From contig CAYOQB010000055.1 of NCBI GenBank assembly GCA_964406035.1, positions 1 to 29,446 on the forward strand: a DNA stretch of 29,446 bases, read 5' to 3'. Within the stretch, counting starts at the first letter, position 1; each line of letters begins with the position of its first letter. The position numbers were made by a program, and so were the translations under genes. A model generated the notes under the pieces. The model searched no databases and was not told where the DNA came from. It saw only the letters and a program-made list of their open reading frames with translations. This document shows positions 15,862 to 23,033 of this stretch, piece after piece. Source of the stretch: JAIEPW01 sp964406035 (lineage in GTDB: Bacteria; Acidobacteriota; Terriglobia; Bryobacterales; Bryobacteraceae).

Positions 15862-16854
15862 TTGATCAAGAAACTGGCAGCAACAATCGCACTGCTCGGC
15901 GCGGGAGGCGGCGTGGCCTGGCTGGCGGCGCAGGATCGTCCCGTCTTCCGCGTGAAGGTGGACATGGTGGTGCTCAGCTTCACCGTCACCGATTCCAAGG
16001 GCCGCTACATCAATAACCTGAAGCCCAAGGATTTCCGGGTGACCGAGGACGGCATCCCGCAGAAGATGGCTACGTTCGCCGAGGGCAACAAGCCTCCGGT
16101 GGCGGTGCGCGAGGACGGGTCGACGGAGCCGATCGAACTGGCCTCGTCCGAGAAGGGTCTGGACGGCCGCTCGGACGCCTTCGTGGGCACCAACGTGTTC
16201 GTCCTGTTCGATACCTCGAATTACATGTACCGCGGCTTCGTGTACGCTTCGGACGCGATCGCCGATTTCATCCGCGGCTTGGATCGCGCGGATTCGGTGG
16301 CGGTGTACACCTACTCGCGCAATCTTTCGCGGGCGGCGCAGTTGTCGCGGGATCGCGGCGATGCCATCGTGGGCCTGCGCAGAGCGGTGGCGGGAGACGA
16401 TTCGGCCCTGTACAACGCCCTGCTTCTCACCCTGCGCGACGCAGCCAAGGTTCCGGGCCGCAAGGTGGTGATCGTGTTCTCCAACGGTCCCGACAACGCC
16501 AGCATGGTGGCGCCCGATGACGTCCGCGCGGTGGCCGAGGACGAGGGCATTCCGATCTACGTCATCTCCACCAACGACGTGAACAAGGATCCGGTGTCGA
16601 GCGGAGTATTCCGCCGCATCTCCCAGAGGACCGGCGGACGCAGCTATTTCGCCAAGACCTGGCAGAAGCAGGTGGAGGCGTTCGAATCGATTCGCGAGGA
16701 CCTGGGGAACTCCTACACCGTGACGTATTATCCGCAAGCCAACCCGAACGAAGGCTTCCGCAAGATCAACGTGGAGATCGTGAGCGACGCCGCCAAGAAG
16801 TACCGCGTGAAGGCTCGCCCGGGATACCGCCCGCGGGGCGGATTCTCCAACTGA
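15862..16854 (+). CDS. Exported VWFA-related protein (acidobacterial type)
   Basis: A 330-residue protein of the VWFA-related family that is greatly expanded in Acidobacteria. An N-terminal export signal (about residues 1-23) is followed by a beta-rich strand pair with the family hallmark SKGRYINNLKPKDFRVTEDG (45-64) and a von Willebrand A domain (about 110-270). The metal-ion-dependent adhesion site is incomplete: DxSxS reads D117-T-S119-N-Y121, Ser181 stands where Thr is usual, and the late Asp (D211) is kept. The C-terminus ends YRVKARPGYRPRGGF, also typical. The TTG start at 15862 is supported by GGAGGAG at 15848-15854, seven bases upstream. Probable role: protein-protein contacts outside the cytoplasm, perhaps with the large exported protein encoded just upstream. 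Confidence 0.93.
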   Translation: MIKKLAATIALLGAGGGVAWLAAQDRPVFRVKVDMVVLSFTVTDSKGRYINNLKPKDFRVTEDGIPQKMATFAEGNKPPVAVREDGSTEPIELASSEKGLDGRSDAFVGTNVFVLFDTSNYMYRGFVYASDAIADFIRGLDRADSVAVYTYSRNLSRAAQLSRDRGDAIVGLRRAVAGDDSALYNALLLTLRDAAKVPGRKVVIVFSNGPDNASMVAPDDVRAVAEDEGIPIYVISTNDVNKDPVSSGVFRRISQRTGGRSYFAKTWQKQVEAFESIREDLGNSYTVTYYPQANPNEGFRKINVEIVSDAAKKYRVKARPGYRPRGGFSN

Positions 16855-16884
16855 CCGGCTGCATGGGTGGCGTGCGGCCTTGCC

Positions 16885-16913
16885 TTGGGCTTGCGCCGCA
16901 TTCCAGGTACAAT
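16885..16913 (+). promoter_or_regulatory. Candidate promoter of ispD
   Basis: TTGGGC (16885-16890), 17 bases, TACAAT (16908-16913). The ispD ATG follows the -10 box after 11 bases, which would leave a leader of about five bases or fewer. Confidence 0.45.
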
Positions 16914-16924
16914 CAGAGTCAACA

Positions 16925-17638
16925 ATGAAAGTCTCTGTCATTGTGCCCGCGGCGGGCCTGGGCACTCGCATGGGTAAGGAGAAGTCGGGCACCAGCCGCA
17001 AGCAGTTCATGCTGCTGGACGGCTCGCCGATTCTGGTGCATACCATCCGCAAGTTCGCGGCCTGCCCTTCGGTAAGCGAGATCGTGGTGGCGCTGCGGCA
17101 GGAAGATCAGGACTGGTTCCGCGATCTGCTGGCGCGGGAGCGGATCGCCAAGCCGGTTCGCGTGGTGGAAGGCGGCGATACCCGGCAGCAGTCGGTGGAG
17201 AACGCGCTGGCCACTCTGGACGCGGACACGGATCTGGTGGCGGTGCATGACGCGGTGCGGCCGTTCATCGAGCCCGCGCTGGTGGAACACGTGATCGCCA
17301 CCGCCGCCGAAACCGGCGCCGCGATTGTCGGCATCGTGCCCGTGGACACGGTGAAGAAGATCCACAAGAACAAGGTGCGCGACACCATCCCGCGGGATCA
17401 CCTGGTGCTGGCGCAGACCCCTCAGGTGTTCCGCTTCCTGCTGCTGAAGCAGGCCTTCGACAAGGCGCGCGCCGATCAGTTCACCGGCACCGACGAATCG
17501 AGCCTGGTGGAGCGGCTGGAGAACACCGAAGTGAGCGTGGTGCAAGGCTCCGACCGCAATATCAAGATCACCAAGCCGTCCGACATGGAGCTCGGCAAGA
17601 TGCTGCTGGCCGAGGAGACGGCGGGGCATAAGGCGTGA
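16925..17638 (+). CDS. ispD: 2-C-methyl-D-erythritol 4-phosphate cytidylyltransferase
   Basis: A 237-residue enzyme of the non-mevalonate isoprenoid pathway that joins CTP and methylerythritol phosphate to give CDP-ME. The nucleotide-binding glycine-rich loop is at residues 8-17 (PAAGLGTRMG), with the following conserved lysine in SRKQFMLLDGSP. Further family blocks are VAVHDAVRPF, the FRFLLLKQAF helix, and the closing GTDESSLVE and NIKITKPSD segments. Length is normal. ATG 16925 is chosen over an upstream in-frame start because the family's first strand begins exactly there. Only a poor Shine-Dalgarno sequence is seen. It overlaps ispF by four bases; the two act at non-consecutive steps of the same pathway and are often neighbours or fused. 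Confidence 0.97.
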   Translation: MKVSVIVPAAGLGTRMGKEKSGTSRKQFMLLDGSPILVHTIRKFAACPSVSEIVVALRQEDQDWFRDLLARERIAKPVRVVEGGDTRQQSVENALATLDADTDLVAVHDAVRPFIEPALVEHVIATAAETGAAIVGIVPVDTVKKIHKNKVRDTIPRDHLVLAQTPQVFRFLLLKQAFDKARADQFTGTDESSLVERLENTEVSVVQGSDRNIKITKPSDMELGKMLLAEETAGHKA

Positions 17639-18114
17639 GTGAGTTCCGGATCGGGCAGGGCTGGGACACGCATCGCCTGGCGCCCGGACGCGCGCTGATC
17701 CTGGGCGGCGTGCGCATCGAAAGCGAGTTCGGCCTGGACGGCCACTCGGACGCGGATATCCTGTCGCATGCGATCACGGACGCGCTGCTGGGCGCGCTCG
17801 CGCTGGGCGACATCGGCATGCACTTCCCGGATACCGACGCGCGCTGGAAGGGCGCCGATTCGAAGCAGTTTCTGGCGCACGCAGTGGAACTGGTGCGAGC
17901 GGAAGGCTGGGAGATTGTCAATGTCGATTCCAGCGTGCTGCTCGAAAAGCCCAAGCTGAAGGACTATCGCGCGGCTATTCGCGATTGTTTGGCGAACACG
18001 ATGGGGATGAATGCGGGTGGCGTGTCGGTGAAGTTCAAGACACACGAAAAGGTCGGGCCGGTGGGGGAAGGCAGGTCGGCGGAAGCGCAAGCGGTGGTGC
18101 TGCTGCGGAAGTAG
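17635..18114 (+). CDS. ispF: 2-C-methyl-D-erythritol 2,4-cyclodiphosphate synthase
   Basis: A 159-residue cytosolic enzyme that cyclises CDP-ME 2-phosphate to MEcPP with release of CMP. Zinc ligands D11 and H13 are in GQGWDTHRL and H45 in GHSDADILSHAITDALLGA; DIGMHFPDTD and the late FKTHEKVGPVGEG are also characteristic. Length is normal. The GTG start at 17635 overlaps the ispD stop as GTGA, pointing to coupled translation. Separate genes rather than an IspDF fusion are used here. Confidence 0.97.
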   Translation: MSEFRIGQGWDTHRLAPGRALILGGVRIESEFGLDGHSDADILSHAITDALLGALALGDIGMHFPDTDARWKGADSKQFLAHAVELVRAEGWEIVNVDSSVLLEKPKLKDYRAAIRDCLANTMGMNAGGVSVKFKTHEKVGPVGEGRSAEAQAVVLLRK

Positions 18115-18145
18115 TAAGTCAGTAGTCCGTTGTTCGGATTACACA

Positions 18146-18190
18146 GCGAAGTCTGTTATTGGGAATTGATCAGAACATCGTTGACTTCGC
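18146..18190. repeat. Inverted repeat overlapping a -35 box
   Basis: GCGAAGTC (18146-18153) and its exact reverse complement GACTTCGC (18183-18190) are 29 bases apart. The right arm overlaps the TTGACT box at 18181-18186. It could be a binding site for a dimeric regulator or a folded element; chance is possible for eight-base arms in a GC-rich region. Confidence 0.4.
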
Positions 18191-18209
18191 CGCGAAGGCC
18201 GCATAGACT
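18181..18209 (+). promoter_or_regulatory. Promoter of the exported 495-residue protein
   Basis: TTGACT (18181-18186), a 17-base spacer and TAGACT (18204-18209). Transcription would begin near 18216, giving a leader of about 35 bases before the ATG at 18251. Confidence 0.55.
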
Positions 18210-18250
18210 GCCCATGATGATGCGCGCGAAACCATTCGCAATAGCCTAAG

Positions 18251-19738
18251 ATGTTCCGGCTGTTCATTCTCGGTTTAGTGATCCTGGGGCACGGGAGCGC
18301 ACAAAAGCGGCCCATCCCGCAATTCGCTTTTCTGGATGGTTTGCCGGTCGACTTTCAGGTGGACCTGCGGCTGCAAGCTCTGGAAGCTCGCGCGGTTAAG
18401 GATGCCGCCGAGGCCGAGGACATGGTGACCGCGGTGTGGGAAGCAGCGGGGGGATTGACGGCTCGCTTCCCCATCTCCTACACGGGTGACCCCCGCCGGG
18501 ATGTGCGGGAGCGAGCCCAGGCTTTGGCGGCACGCCGCCGCCTCGACGAGCTCTCGGTTCGTCTCCGTGTGGTGAAGCTCCTGTTGCCGCGCCGTCCCGC
18601 GGACGCGCTGGCGCACTTCGAACAGATCCCTTCACCGCAACCGCCGCTCGCGTCCTGCGCGCAAACGCTCGCGCCGGAGTTGGGCGAATATTATGCCACC
18701 GCCTCCGCCATTTTTAATCAGTCGTTCACGGCGTCGCAGATTTCCAAAGGGGAACATTTCAATTTCCTTCGCCGGCTCGCCGCTGGTGTTTTCCATTGGC
18801 GGGCCGCCGGTCCCTTGATGAAGCACCTGGATCTTCTCAGTTTGCCCGCGGCTTTGCGGCAAGAGCTAGCGAGTTCACTCGGCGTGCGGATGCCGATGCT
18901 TGCGGGCGCGCCGCGGGATTTCCTGCTGGCGAACACCGCCGACAACCTGGCGAGTCAATTCGAGTCCTGGGCCGCCGGGCCGCTTCCGGCCGCGGCACTC
19001 GTGGACGGGTACCGGCGCAGCCTGGAGATGCAGTTGCATGGATCGCTGTGCGCCTCCGACGTGGAAGCGTGGACGTCGGTGGTTCAGAACTATAACGACA
19101 AGTTGCGTCCGTTCGCCTCTCAGACGTCGAGTGTGGAATGGGAGCCCCGGAAGGCGAAGCTGGTTCACGCCGACCCGCCGCCCCTGCTGCCCGATACCAC
19201 GCAGTTTGAGGGAGTGCTGCGGAGCTTGCTGGTGAAGGTCTCCGGAGCGCGTCTTCTGGGTAAACACGCCGAAGGCGTGGACCCGGAAGCGTGGGAGCTC
19301 GGGGCGTCCACATTCCTCGCCAGGCTTGCCGATTGGAAACCTTTTTCCAACCCGGATGCGCGACAAAGGGCAGCCGTGTTACTGCGGCAAGACATGTTCT
19401 ACCACTACGTCATCACCCTTCTACCGGATGGTCCGCTGCTGCATCGCGCGGTGGACCGTTATGCGTCAATGCTGGAAAACGATGCCCTGCAGAAGGAGAG
19501 TCCGATGGAGTGGCTGGTGCCGGTCCAGCGCCTGATTCGCATGACTCGCTCGCCTGACGCGGAAACGAAACAGGAAATTGCCGACCTGCAGAAACAGGGC
19601 AAGATCCTGACGATGATCCTTCCGAAGGACAATCCCGCCGCGATCCTGGAACGGCTTGCGCGATCGCCCAATCCGGTGGTTTCCGCGTATATGCGTTTCG
19701 AGAAGATTTCGCCGGGGCGATTCCGCTTGTTCGAGTGA
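18251..19738 (+). CDS. Exported protein of unknown function (495 residues)
   Basis: I do not recognise the family. A signal peptide is clear (MFRLFILGLVILGHGSAQ), after which the chain is mainly helical. Arg/Ala/Leu-rich segments around residues 40-130 include one like a TPR hairpin (LRVVKLLLPRRPADALAHFEQI). Two further helical blocks reach to about 450. There are no membrane segments after the signal and no catalytic motif that I can name. Only two cysteines, near residues 136 and 277, are seen. The gene stands alone: 136 bases of promoter-bearing DNA precede it, and the next gene is convergent six bases after its stop. The overall style (exported, helical, Ala/Arg-rich) resembles the 1120-residue protein at 12478-15840, but I see no direct sequence similarity. 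Confidence 0.88.
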   Translation: MFRLFILGLVILGHGSAQKRPIPQFAFLDGLPVDFQVDLRLQALEARAVKDAAEAEDMVTAVWEAAGGLTARFPISYTGDPRRDVRERAQALAARRRLDELSVRLRVVKLLLPRRPADALAHFEQIPSPQPPLASCAQTLAPELGEYYATASAIFNQSFTASQISKGEHFNFLRRLAAGVFHWRAAGPLMKHLDLLSLPAALRQELASSLGVRMPMLAGAPRDFLLANTADNLASQFESWAAGPLPAAALVDGYRRSLEMQLHGSLCASDVEAWTSVVQNYNDKLRPFASQTSSVEWEPRKAKLVHADPPPLLPDTTQFEGVLRSLLVKVSGARLLGKHAEGVDPEAWELGASTFLARLADWKPFSNPDARQRAAVLLRQDMFYHYVITLLPDGPLLHRAVDRYASMLENDALQKESPMEWLVPVQRLIRMTRSPDAETKQEIADLQKQGKILTMILPKDNPAAILERLARSPNPVVSAYMRFEKISPGRFRLFE

Positions 19739-19744
19739 GCGAGC

Positions 19745-20536
19745 CTACCGTATGCCCGGCGCGATCATCTGATCCACCCGCCAGGGCCGCGAATCGCGAT
19801 GCCAGGGATCGCGCATCCGCAGGAAGTTGGCGAGCGTGCGCGAGGGATTCAACCAGCTTCGCAGCAAAATCTTGACAACCCGGTTGTTGCCTTCCAGCTT
19901 GGCGATCACGTAGCGGTCCAGCAGATCCTCGCCCAGCATCCAGCTCACCCCGAGGGTTGGCGTGATCACCTGATCCACTAGTCCCTTCTTCTGCTTCGGA
20001 GGCATGCCGACGTTGCCGATCGCCGCGTCGCCCAGCGGACCCAGCTCATAGAACACGCTGGTTAGCGTGGCCCAGCCCAGCGCCCGCAGCCGGCTGTGCC
20101 AGTACTCGCGGTTCCTGCCGATGACGAGCGCGCGGCCGCGCGGATCGTTTTGCACCTGGATAAAGGCGGTCACCGAGCCCTGCAGCGGGTGTCCGATATA
20201 GTTGGCGATGAACGGATCGCCGTCGTCCCAGCCCTGATAGTTGGTCACGGAGCGAAACCAGTCCCGGAAGTACGGCCCCTTTAGCTGTTCCCGCGTGAAG
20301 GACTGAAAAGCGACGCGGTACCCCTGCTGAATGCCGAGGAAGAAGAACGACTGCGCGATCGCGGCGTTCCAGTTGAACTTCTCCTGCGCCGTGGAAATGG
20401 CGAACTTGGAGGAGGAAAACGGCGCCGGCAAGATAGGGGCGGACGCCGCCGGAGCAGCGGCGGGCGCCAGACCGGGCGCGGAAGGGGCCTGTCCCGCGGC
20501 GATGGCCACCGCGGCAATGGTAACCAGAAGATCCAA
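19745..20536 (-). CDS. Exported protein of unknown function downstream of nuoI (263 residues)
   Basis: The protein starts with a hydrophobic signal-like segment (MDLLVTIAAVAIAAGQAPS) and a Pro/Ala-rich stretch to about residue 42. A conserved-looking globular region follows, with the notable block FIANYIGHPLQGSVTAFIQV near 110-128 and then REYWHSRLRALGWATL and a YELGPLGDAAIGNVG segment. The GHPLQGS block recalls DUF3943-type envelope proteins, but the match is only suggestive. The only usable start is TTG at 20536, seven bases after the nuoI stop, so it is probably co-transcribed with nuoI. Late sequence (WMLGEDLLDRYV) has no helical membrane character. It may be a periplasmic or outer-membrane-associated protein. 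Confidence 0.82.
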   Translation of the reverse strand: MDLLVTIAAVAIAAGQAPSAPGLAPAAAPAASAPILPAPFSSSKFAISTAQEKFNWNAAIAQSFFFLGIQQGYRVAFQSFTREQLKGPYFRDWFRSVTNYQGWDDGDPFIANYIGHPLQGSVTAFIQVQNDPRGRALVIGRNREYWHSRLRALGWATLTSVFYELGPLGDAAIGNVGMPPKQKKGLVDQVITPTLGVSWMLGEDLLDRYVIAKLEGNNRVVKILLRSWLNPSRTLANFLRMRDPWHRDSRPWRVDQMIAPGIR

Positions 20537-20543
20537 GGGTTCG

Positions 20544-21053
20544 TTAGTGGCCGTTCGAGGCGGGCGCGGAACCGATCTGCACCAGCGGGAACCGCGCGCC
20601 GGGCGGTATCGGCGCCAGCATCTGCTCCTTGCGGTAAATCAGCGTGGAGGTGTTGTAGCTGGCGATCTCAAAGTCATGCCCGTGCGTGATGGCGTCCGTG
20701 GGGCAGGCTTCCACGCAATAGCCGCAGAAGATGCACCGCGTGTAATCGATGTTGTAGACCTTAGCGTAGCGTTCCCCGCCTGAGATACGAGCCGTCTCGG
20801 TATTTTCCGCGGCCTCGATGTAGATGCACTTGGCCGGGCACGCCGCGGCGCAAAGGAAGCAGGCAACGCACTTTTCCAGGCCGTGTTCATCACGCTCGAG
20901 CACATGTACGCCGCGGTAGCGCTCCTGAAACTTGGGGGGCGAATCCGGATAATCCTCGGTGATGGTGGGGTTCAGCATCTCCTTGAAGGTGATGCCCATG
21001 CCGGTCGCGATCGCCTTGGCCGCGCCGAACACTCCGCCGATCTTGGACGACAT
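20544..21053 (-). CDS. nuoI: NADH-quinone oxidoreductase subunit I-like ferredoxin
   Basis: A 169-residue protein carrying two [4Fe-4S] sites of the complex I subunit NuoI: C62, C65, C68, C72 and C107, C110, C113, C117. The segment FQERYRGVHVLERDEHGLEKC before the first cluster is the NuoI signature region and separates it from ordinary 2[4Fe-4S] ferredoxins. In complex I it passes electrons from the peripheral arm toward quinone. A strong GAGGAG precedes the ATG by a few bases. No other nuo gene is in this window, so the subunit either serves a complex encoded elsewhere or a different membrane oxidoreductase. It lies between a redoxin gene (91 bases upstream) and an exported unknown (seven bases downstream). 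Confidence 0.9.
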   Translation of the reverse strand: MSSKIGGVFGAAKAIATGMGITFKEMLNPTITEDYPDSPPKFQERYRGVHVLERDEHGLEKCVACFLCAAACPAKCIYIEAAENTETARISGGERYAKVYNIDYTRCIFCGYCVEACPTDAITHGHDFEIASYNTSTLIYRKEQMLAPIPPGARFPLVQIGSAPASNGH

Positions 21054-21073
21054 TCGTTCTCCTCGGGAAAGCA

Positions 21074-21085
21074 GCCCGCGCGGGC
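21074..21085. repeat. Perfect 12-base GC palindrome in the nuoI leader
   Basis: GCCCGCGCGGGC reads the same on both strands and lies between a TAAAAT box (minus strand, 21103-21098) and the nuoI ribosome-binding site. As a hairpin it would have almost no loop, so a protein-binding site or chance in GC-rich DNA is more likely than an RNA structure. Confidence 0.3.
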
Positions 21086-21144
21086 CGCCTCAACAACATT
21101 TTATCGCGTTTGTGCCTCCGGACCGGAGGCTAATTGCGGGAGCC

Positions 21145-21603
21145 TCAACCGGACTTCCACTCCGGGGCGGCATCGCCGGGGCGGAACACCTGAACGCCGG
21201 CGCGATCGCCCAGCGCCTGCATCTCGGTCTTCGACCATCCGTGCCCTGCGTGCGAGATCTCGCCCGACGGTTCGACCACGAAGAGAGCCGGCACGTATTC
21301 AATCCCAAATGCATTACTTGCCGGATAACCCTTTGCGTCCAGCAGAGTTGGGAAGTGAACGCCGAACTTCTGGTTGAATGCCCGAGTGGTGTTGCCATCA
21401 TCCTGTGAGATACCAACCACGCGCAGCGTTTTGGACTTGGCCAGACGGTCCAGGTAAGGAAATGTCAACTGGCAGGTGGGGCAACTGGTCTTGAACAGCG
21501 CCACCAGCACCGGACCGTCGGCCAGCAGTTGCTCCAAGGAATGTTCTTTTCCATCCAGGTCCGGCAACTGGAACGCCGGGGCCATGTGTCCGGAAGTCAG
21601 CAT
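21145..21603 (-). CDS. Thioredoxin-fold redoxin (AhpC/TSA or TlpA-like)
   Basis: A 152-residue thioredoxin-fold protein. It opens with the peroxiredoxin-like APAFQLPDLDGKEHSLEQLL and carries a CxxC site, C41-P-T-C44, in LFKTSCPTCQLTFPYL, followed by the cis-proline region IEYVPALFVVEPSG. The CPTC pair suggests a disulfide oxidoreductase or an AhpC/TSA relative rather than a one-Cys peroxiredoxin. From ATG 21603 there is no signal peptide, so it should be cytosolic; an in-frame start at 21702 adds a non-conserved leader across the promoter and is rejected. A TTGCTT-17-TAGGCT promoter ends only seven bases before this ATG. It is the first gene of a probable three-gene minus-strand unit with nuoI. 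Confidence 0.88.
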   Translation of the reverse strand: MLTSGHMAPAFQLPDLDGKEHSLEQLLADGPVLVALFKTSCPTCQLTFPYLDRLAKSKTLRVVGISQDDGNTTRAFNQKFGVHFPTLLDAKGYPASNAFGIEYVPALFVVEPSGEISHAGHGWSKTEMQALGDRAGVQVFRPGDAAPEWKSG

Positions 21604-21610
21604 TCTTAAC

Positions 21611-21639
21611 AGCCTAGTGCACTGGCGGAACGGAAGCAA
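21611..21639 (-). promoter_or_regulatory. Promoter of the redoxin gene
   Basis: Minus strand: TTGCTT (21639-21634), 17 bases, TAGGCT (21616-21611). The ATG at 21603 begins after seven more bases, so the mRNA would start at or next to the start codon. Confidence 0.5.
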
Positions 21640-21714
21640 GTGCCGTATTCCCAGGACAAGTATCCTGTTTTCAGATGCAAGCAAAAGCCTGGGTATTTTC
21701 ACCCGAAGGGCCGA

Positions 21715-21743
21715 TTGCTTTTGTGAACAGCGTTTGCTAGCCT
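21715..21743 (+). promoter_or_regulatory. Promoter of the second TetR gene
   Basis: TTGCTT (21715-21720), 17 bases, TAGCCT (21738-21743), then 15 bases to the ATG at 21759. An inverted repeat TGAACA (21724-21729)/TGTTCA (21749-21754) brackets the -10 box and could be the regulator's own operator. Confidence 0.5.
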
Positions 21744-21758
21744 AATGGTGTTCATAAA

Positions 21759-22379
21759 ATGGGAGTAGCTGAGCGTCACGCCCGCGAAAAAGAAGCCCTG
21801 CGAAGCAAGATCCAGGCCGCGGCATCCGAGCTGTTTCTGGAGCTCGGCTACCAGAACGTCTCCATCCGCAAGATCGCCGAGAAGATCGAGTACGCCCCCT
21901 CCACTATCTATCTGCATTTCAAGGACAAGCAGGAGCTGCTGGAGAGCATTTGCATCGACACGTTCGCGAAGCTGAACGAATCGATGACGGAGCTGGATCA
22001 GCGGGACCTGGCGCCTCTGGAGCGTCTGGAACAGGGCATGCGCTGCTACATCAATTTCGGATTACAGCACCCCCATCATTACCTTGCCACCTTCGGCGTT
22101 CCCGCTCGCGACGAGCAGGGCAAGACGATCGAGAGTGAAGCGGTGGGGAACATCGGGCTGCAGTCGTTCTCCCATCTGCAGGCGATCATCGCGCGCTGCA
22201 TGGATTCGGGGGATATCCGCAAAGGCGACCCCATGGTCACGGCGCAAAGCGTGTGGATGATGATCCACGGCGTCACTGACCTGCTGATCACGCACACCGA
22301 ATATTCCGGCTTCCCCTGGGCGCCGAAGGATCAACTGGTGGACCTCTCGGTCGCGAACCTGATCCGCGGGCTGCAGTGA
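21759..22379 (+). CDS. TetR-family transcription regulator
   Basis: A 206-residue regulator. The N-terminal helix-turn-helix spans about residues 35-54 (VSIRKIAEKIEYAPSTIYLH), followed by the usual FKDKQELLESI helix. The C-terminal half, with ERLEQGMRCYINFGLQHPHHY and WMMIHGVTDLLI near 165-176, resembles the WHG-type ligand domain. No Shine-Dalgarno sequence precedes the ATG. Its stop overlaps the start of the leucine-rich-repeat gene by four bases (GTGA), so the two proteins are made from the same message. Its ligand and targets are unknown; the palindromic arms in its promoter suggest autoregulation. Confidence 0.93.
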   Translation: MGVAERHAREKEALRSKIQAAASELFLELGYQNVSIRKIAEKIEYAPSTIYLHFKDKQELLESICIDTFAKLNESMTELDQRDLAPLERLEQGMRCYINFGLQHPHHYLATFGVPARDEQGKTIESEAVGNIGLQSFSHLQAIIARCMDSGDIRKGDPMVTAQSVWMMIHGVTDLLITHTEYSGFPWAPKDQLVDLSVANLIRGLQ

Positions 22380-23029
22380 ACCCGCTCCGGCTCGAATTGT
22401 GGAAGCAGCGACTGGGCGCCATTCCCGCGTGGGTCTGGGACCAGGCGGATCTGGAGACGCTGATTCTGGCCGACAACGAGCTGACCGGGATTGCCCCGGA
22501 AATCGGGCGATTGAAGCGGCTTCGAACACTCGACCTGGGTCACAACCAGCTTGGCTCGATTCCGGAGAGCCTTGGGGAGCTCGAGAACCTGACCGGCTTC
22601 CTCTATCTTCACGACAATCGCCTGGCTGAGCTCCCCGCATCACTGTCGCGCCTGACGCGACTGCGCTACCTCAATATCAGCCAGAATCGTTTCGAGTCGC
22701 TTCCGGAGTGCGTCTGTGAAATGCGCGGGCTGGTGGAGTTGAGAGCGGAAGACAATCCGCTTCCGGAACTGCCCGCGAGCATCGGGGATCTGACCCTGCT
22801 GCGGGAGCTGCACCTGCGCAACACCCGCATCCGGCGGTTGCCGGATGCCATGGAACGCCTGCGGGAGCTGCGTCACCTGGATTTGCGCGGGACGCCGCTC
22901 GAGTACCTGCCTCCGTGCTTGGCCGGGCTGCCACGCCTGGAGAAGCTGGACCTTCGCTGGGTGGAAGGACACGAATTTCCGGAATGGTTGGGCGCTTTGG
23001 AATCTCGCGGTTGCCTGGTGTACCGCTGA
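22376..23029 (+). CDS. Leucine-rich-repeat protein coupled to a TetR regulator
   Basis: A 217-residue protein made almost wholly of leucine-rich repeats. Eight units begin at L26, L49, L72, L96, L119, L142, L165 and L188; all are 23 residues long except the third, which is 24. The unit pattern is LxxLxLxxNxLxxLPxxLxxLxx, as in the plant PIRL/bacterial ROCO-type class. The consensus Asn is clear in units 1-5 (for example GHNQL, DNRL, QNRF) and lost in units 6-8. There is no signal peptide, membrane helix, GTPase or kinase domain, so this is a bare cytosolic binding scaffold. The GTG start overlaps the TetR stop by four bases. What it binds is unknown; the upstream regulator, a DNA or a peptide partner are all possible. 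Confidence 0.93.
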   Translation: MNPLRLELWKQRLGAIPAWVWDQADLETLILADNELTGIAPEIGRLKRLRTLDLGHNQLGSIPESLGELENLTGFLYLHDNRLAELPASLSRLTRLRYLNISQNRFESLPECVCEMRGLVELRAEDNPLPELPASIGDLTLLRELHLRNTRIRRLPDAMERLRELRHLDLRGTPLEYLPPCLAGLPRLEKLDLRWVEGHEFPEWLGALESRGCLVYR

Positions 23030-23033
23030 CGAT

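Noticed and set aside
21604..21702. N-terminal extension of the redoxin to ATG 21702
   Set aside because: The added 33 residues are not redoxin-like, and they cross the TTGCTT-17-TAGGCT promoter that ends seven bases before ATG 21603.
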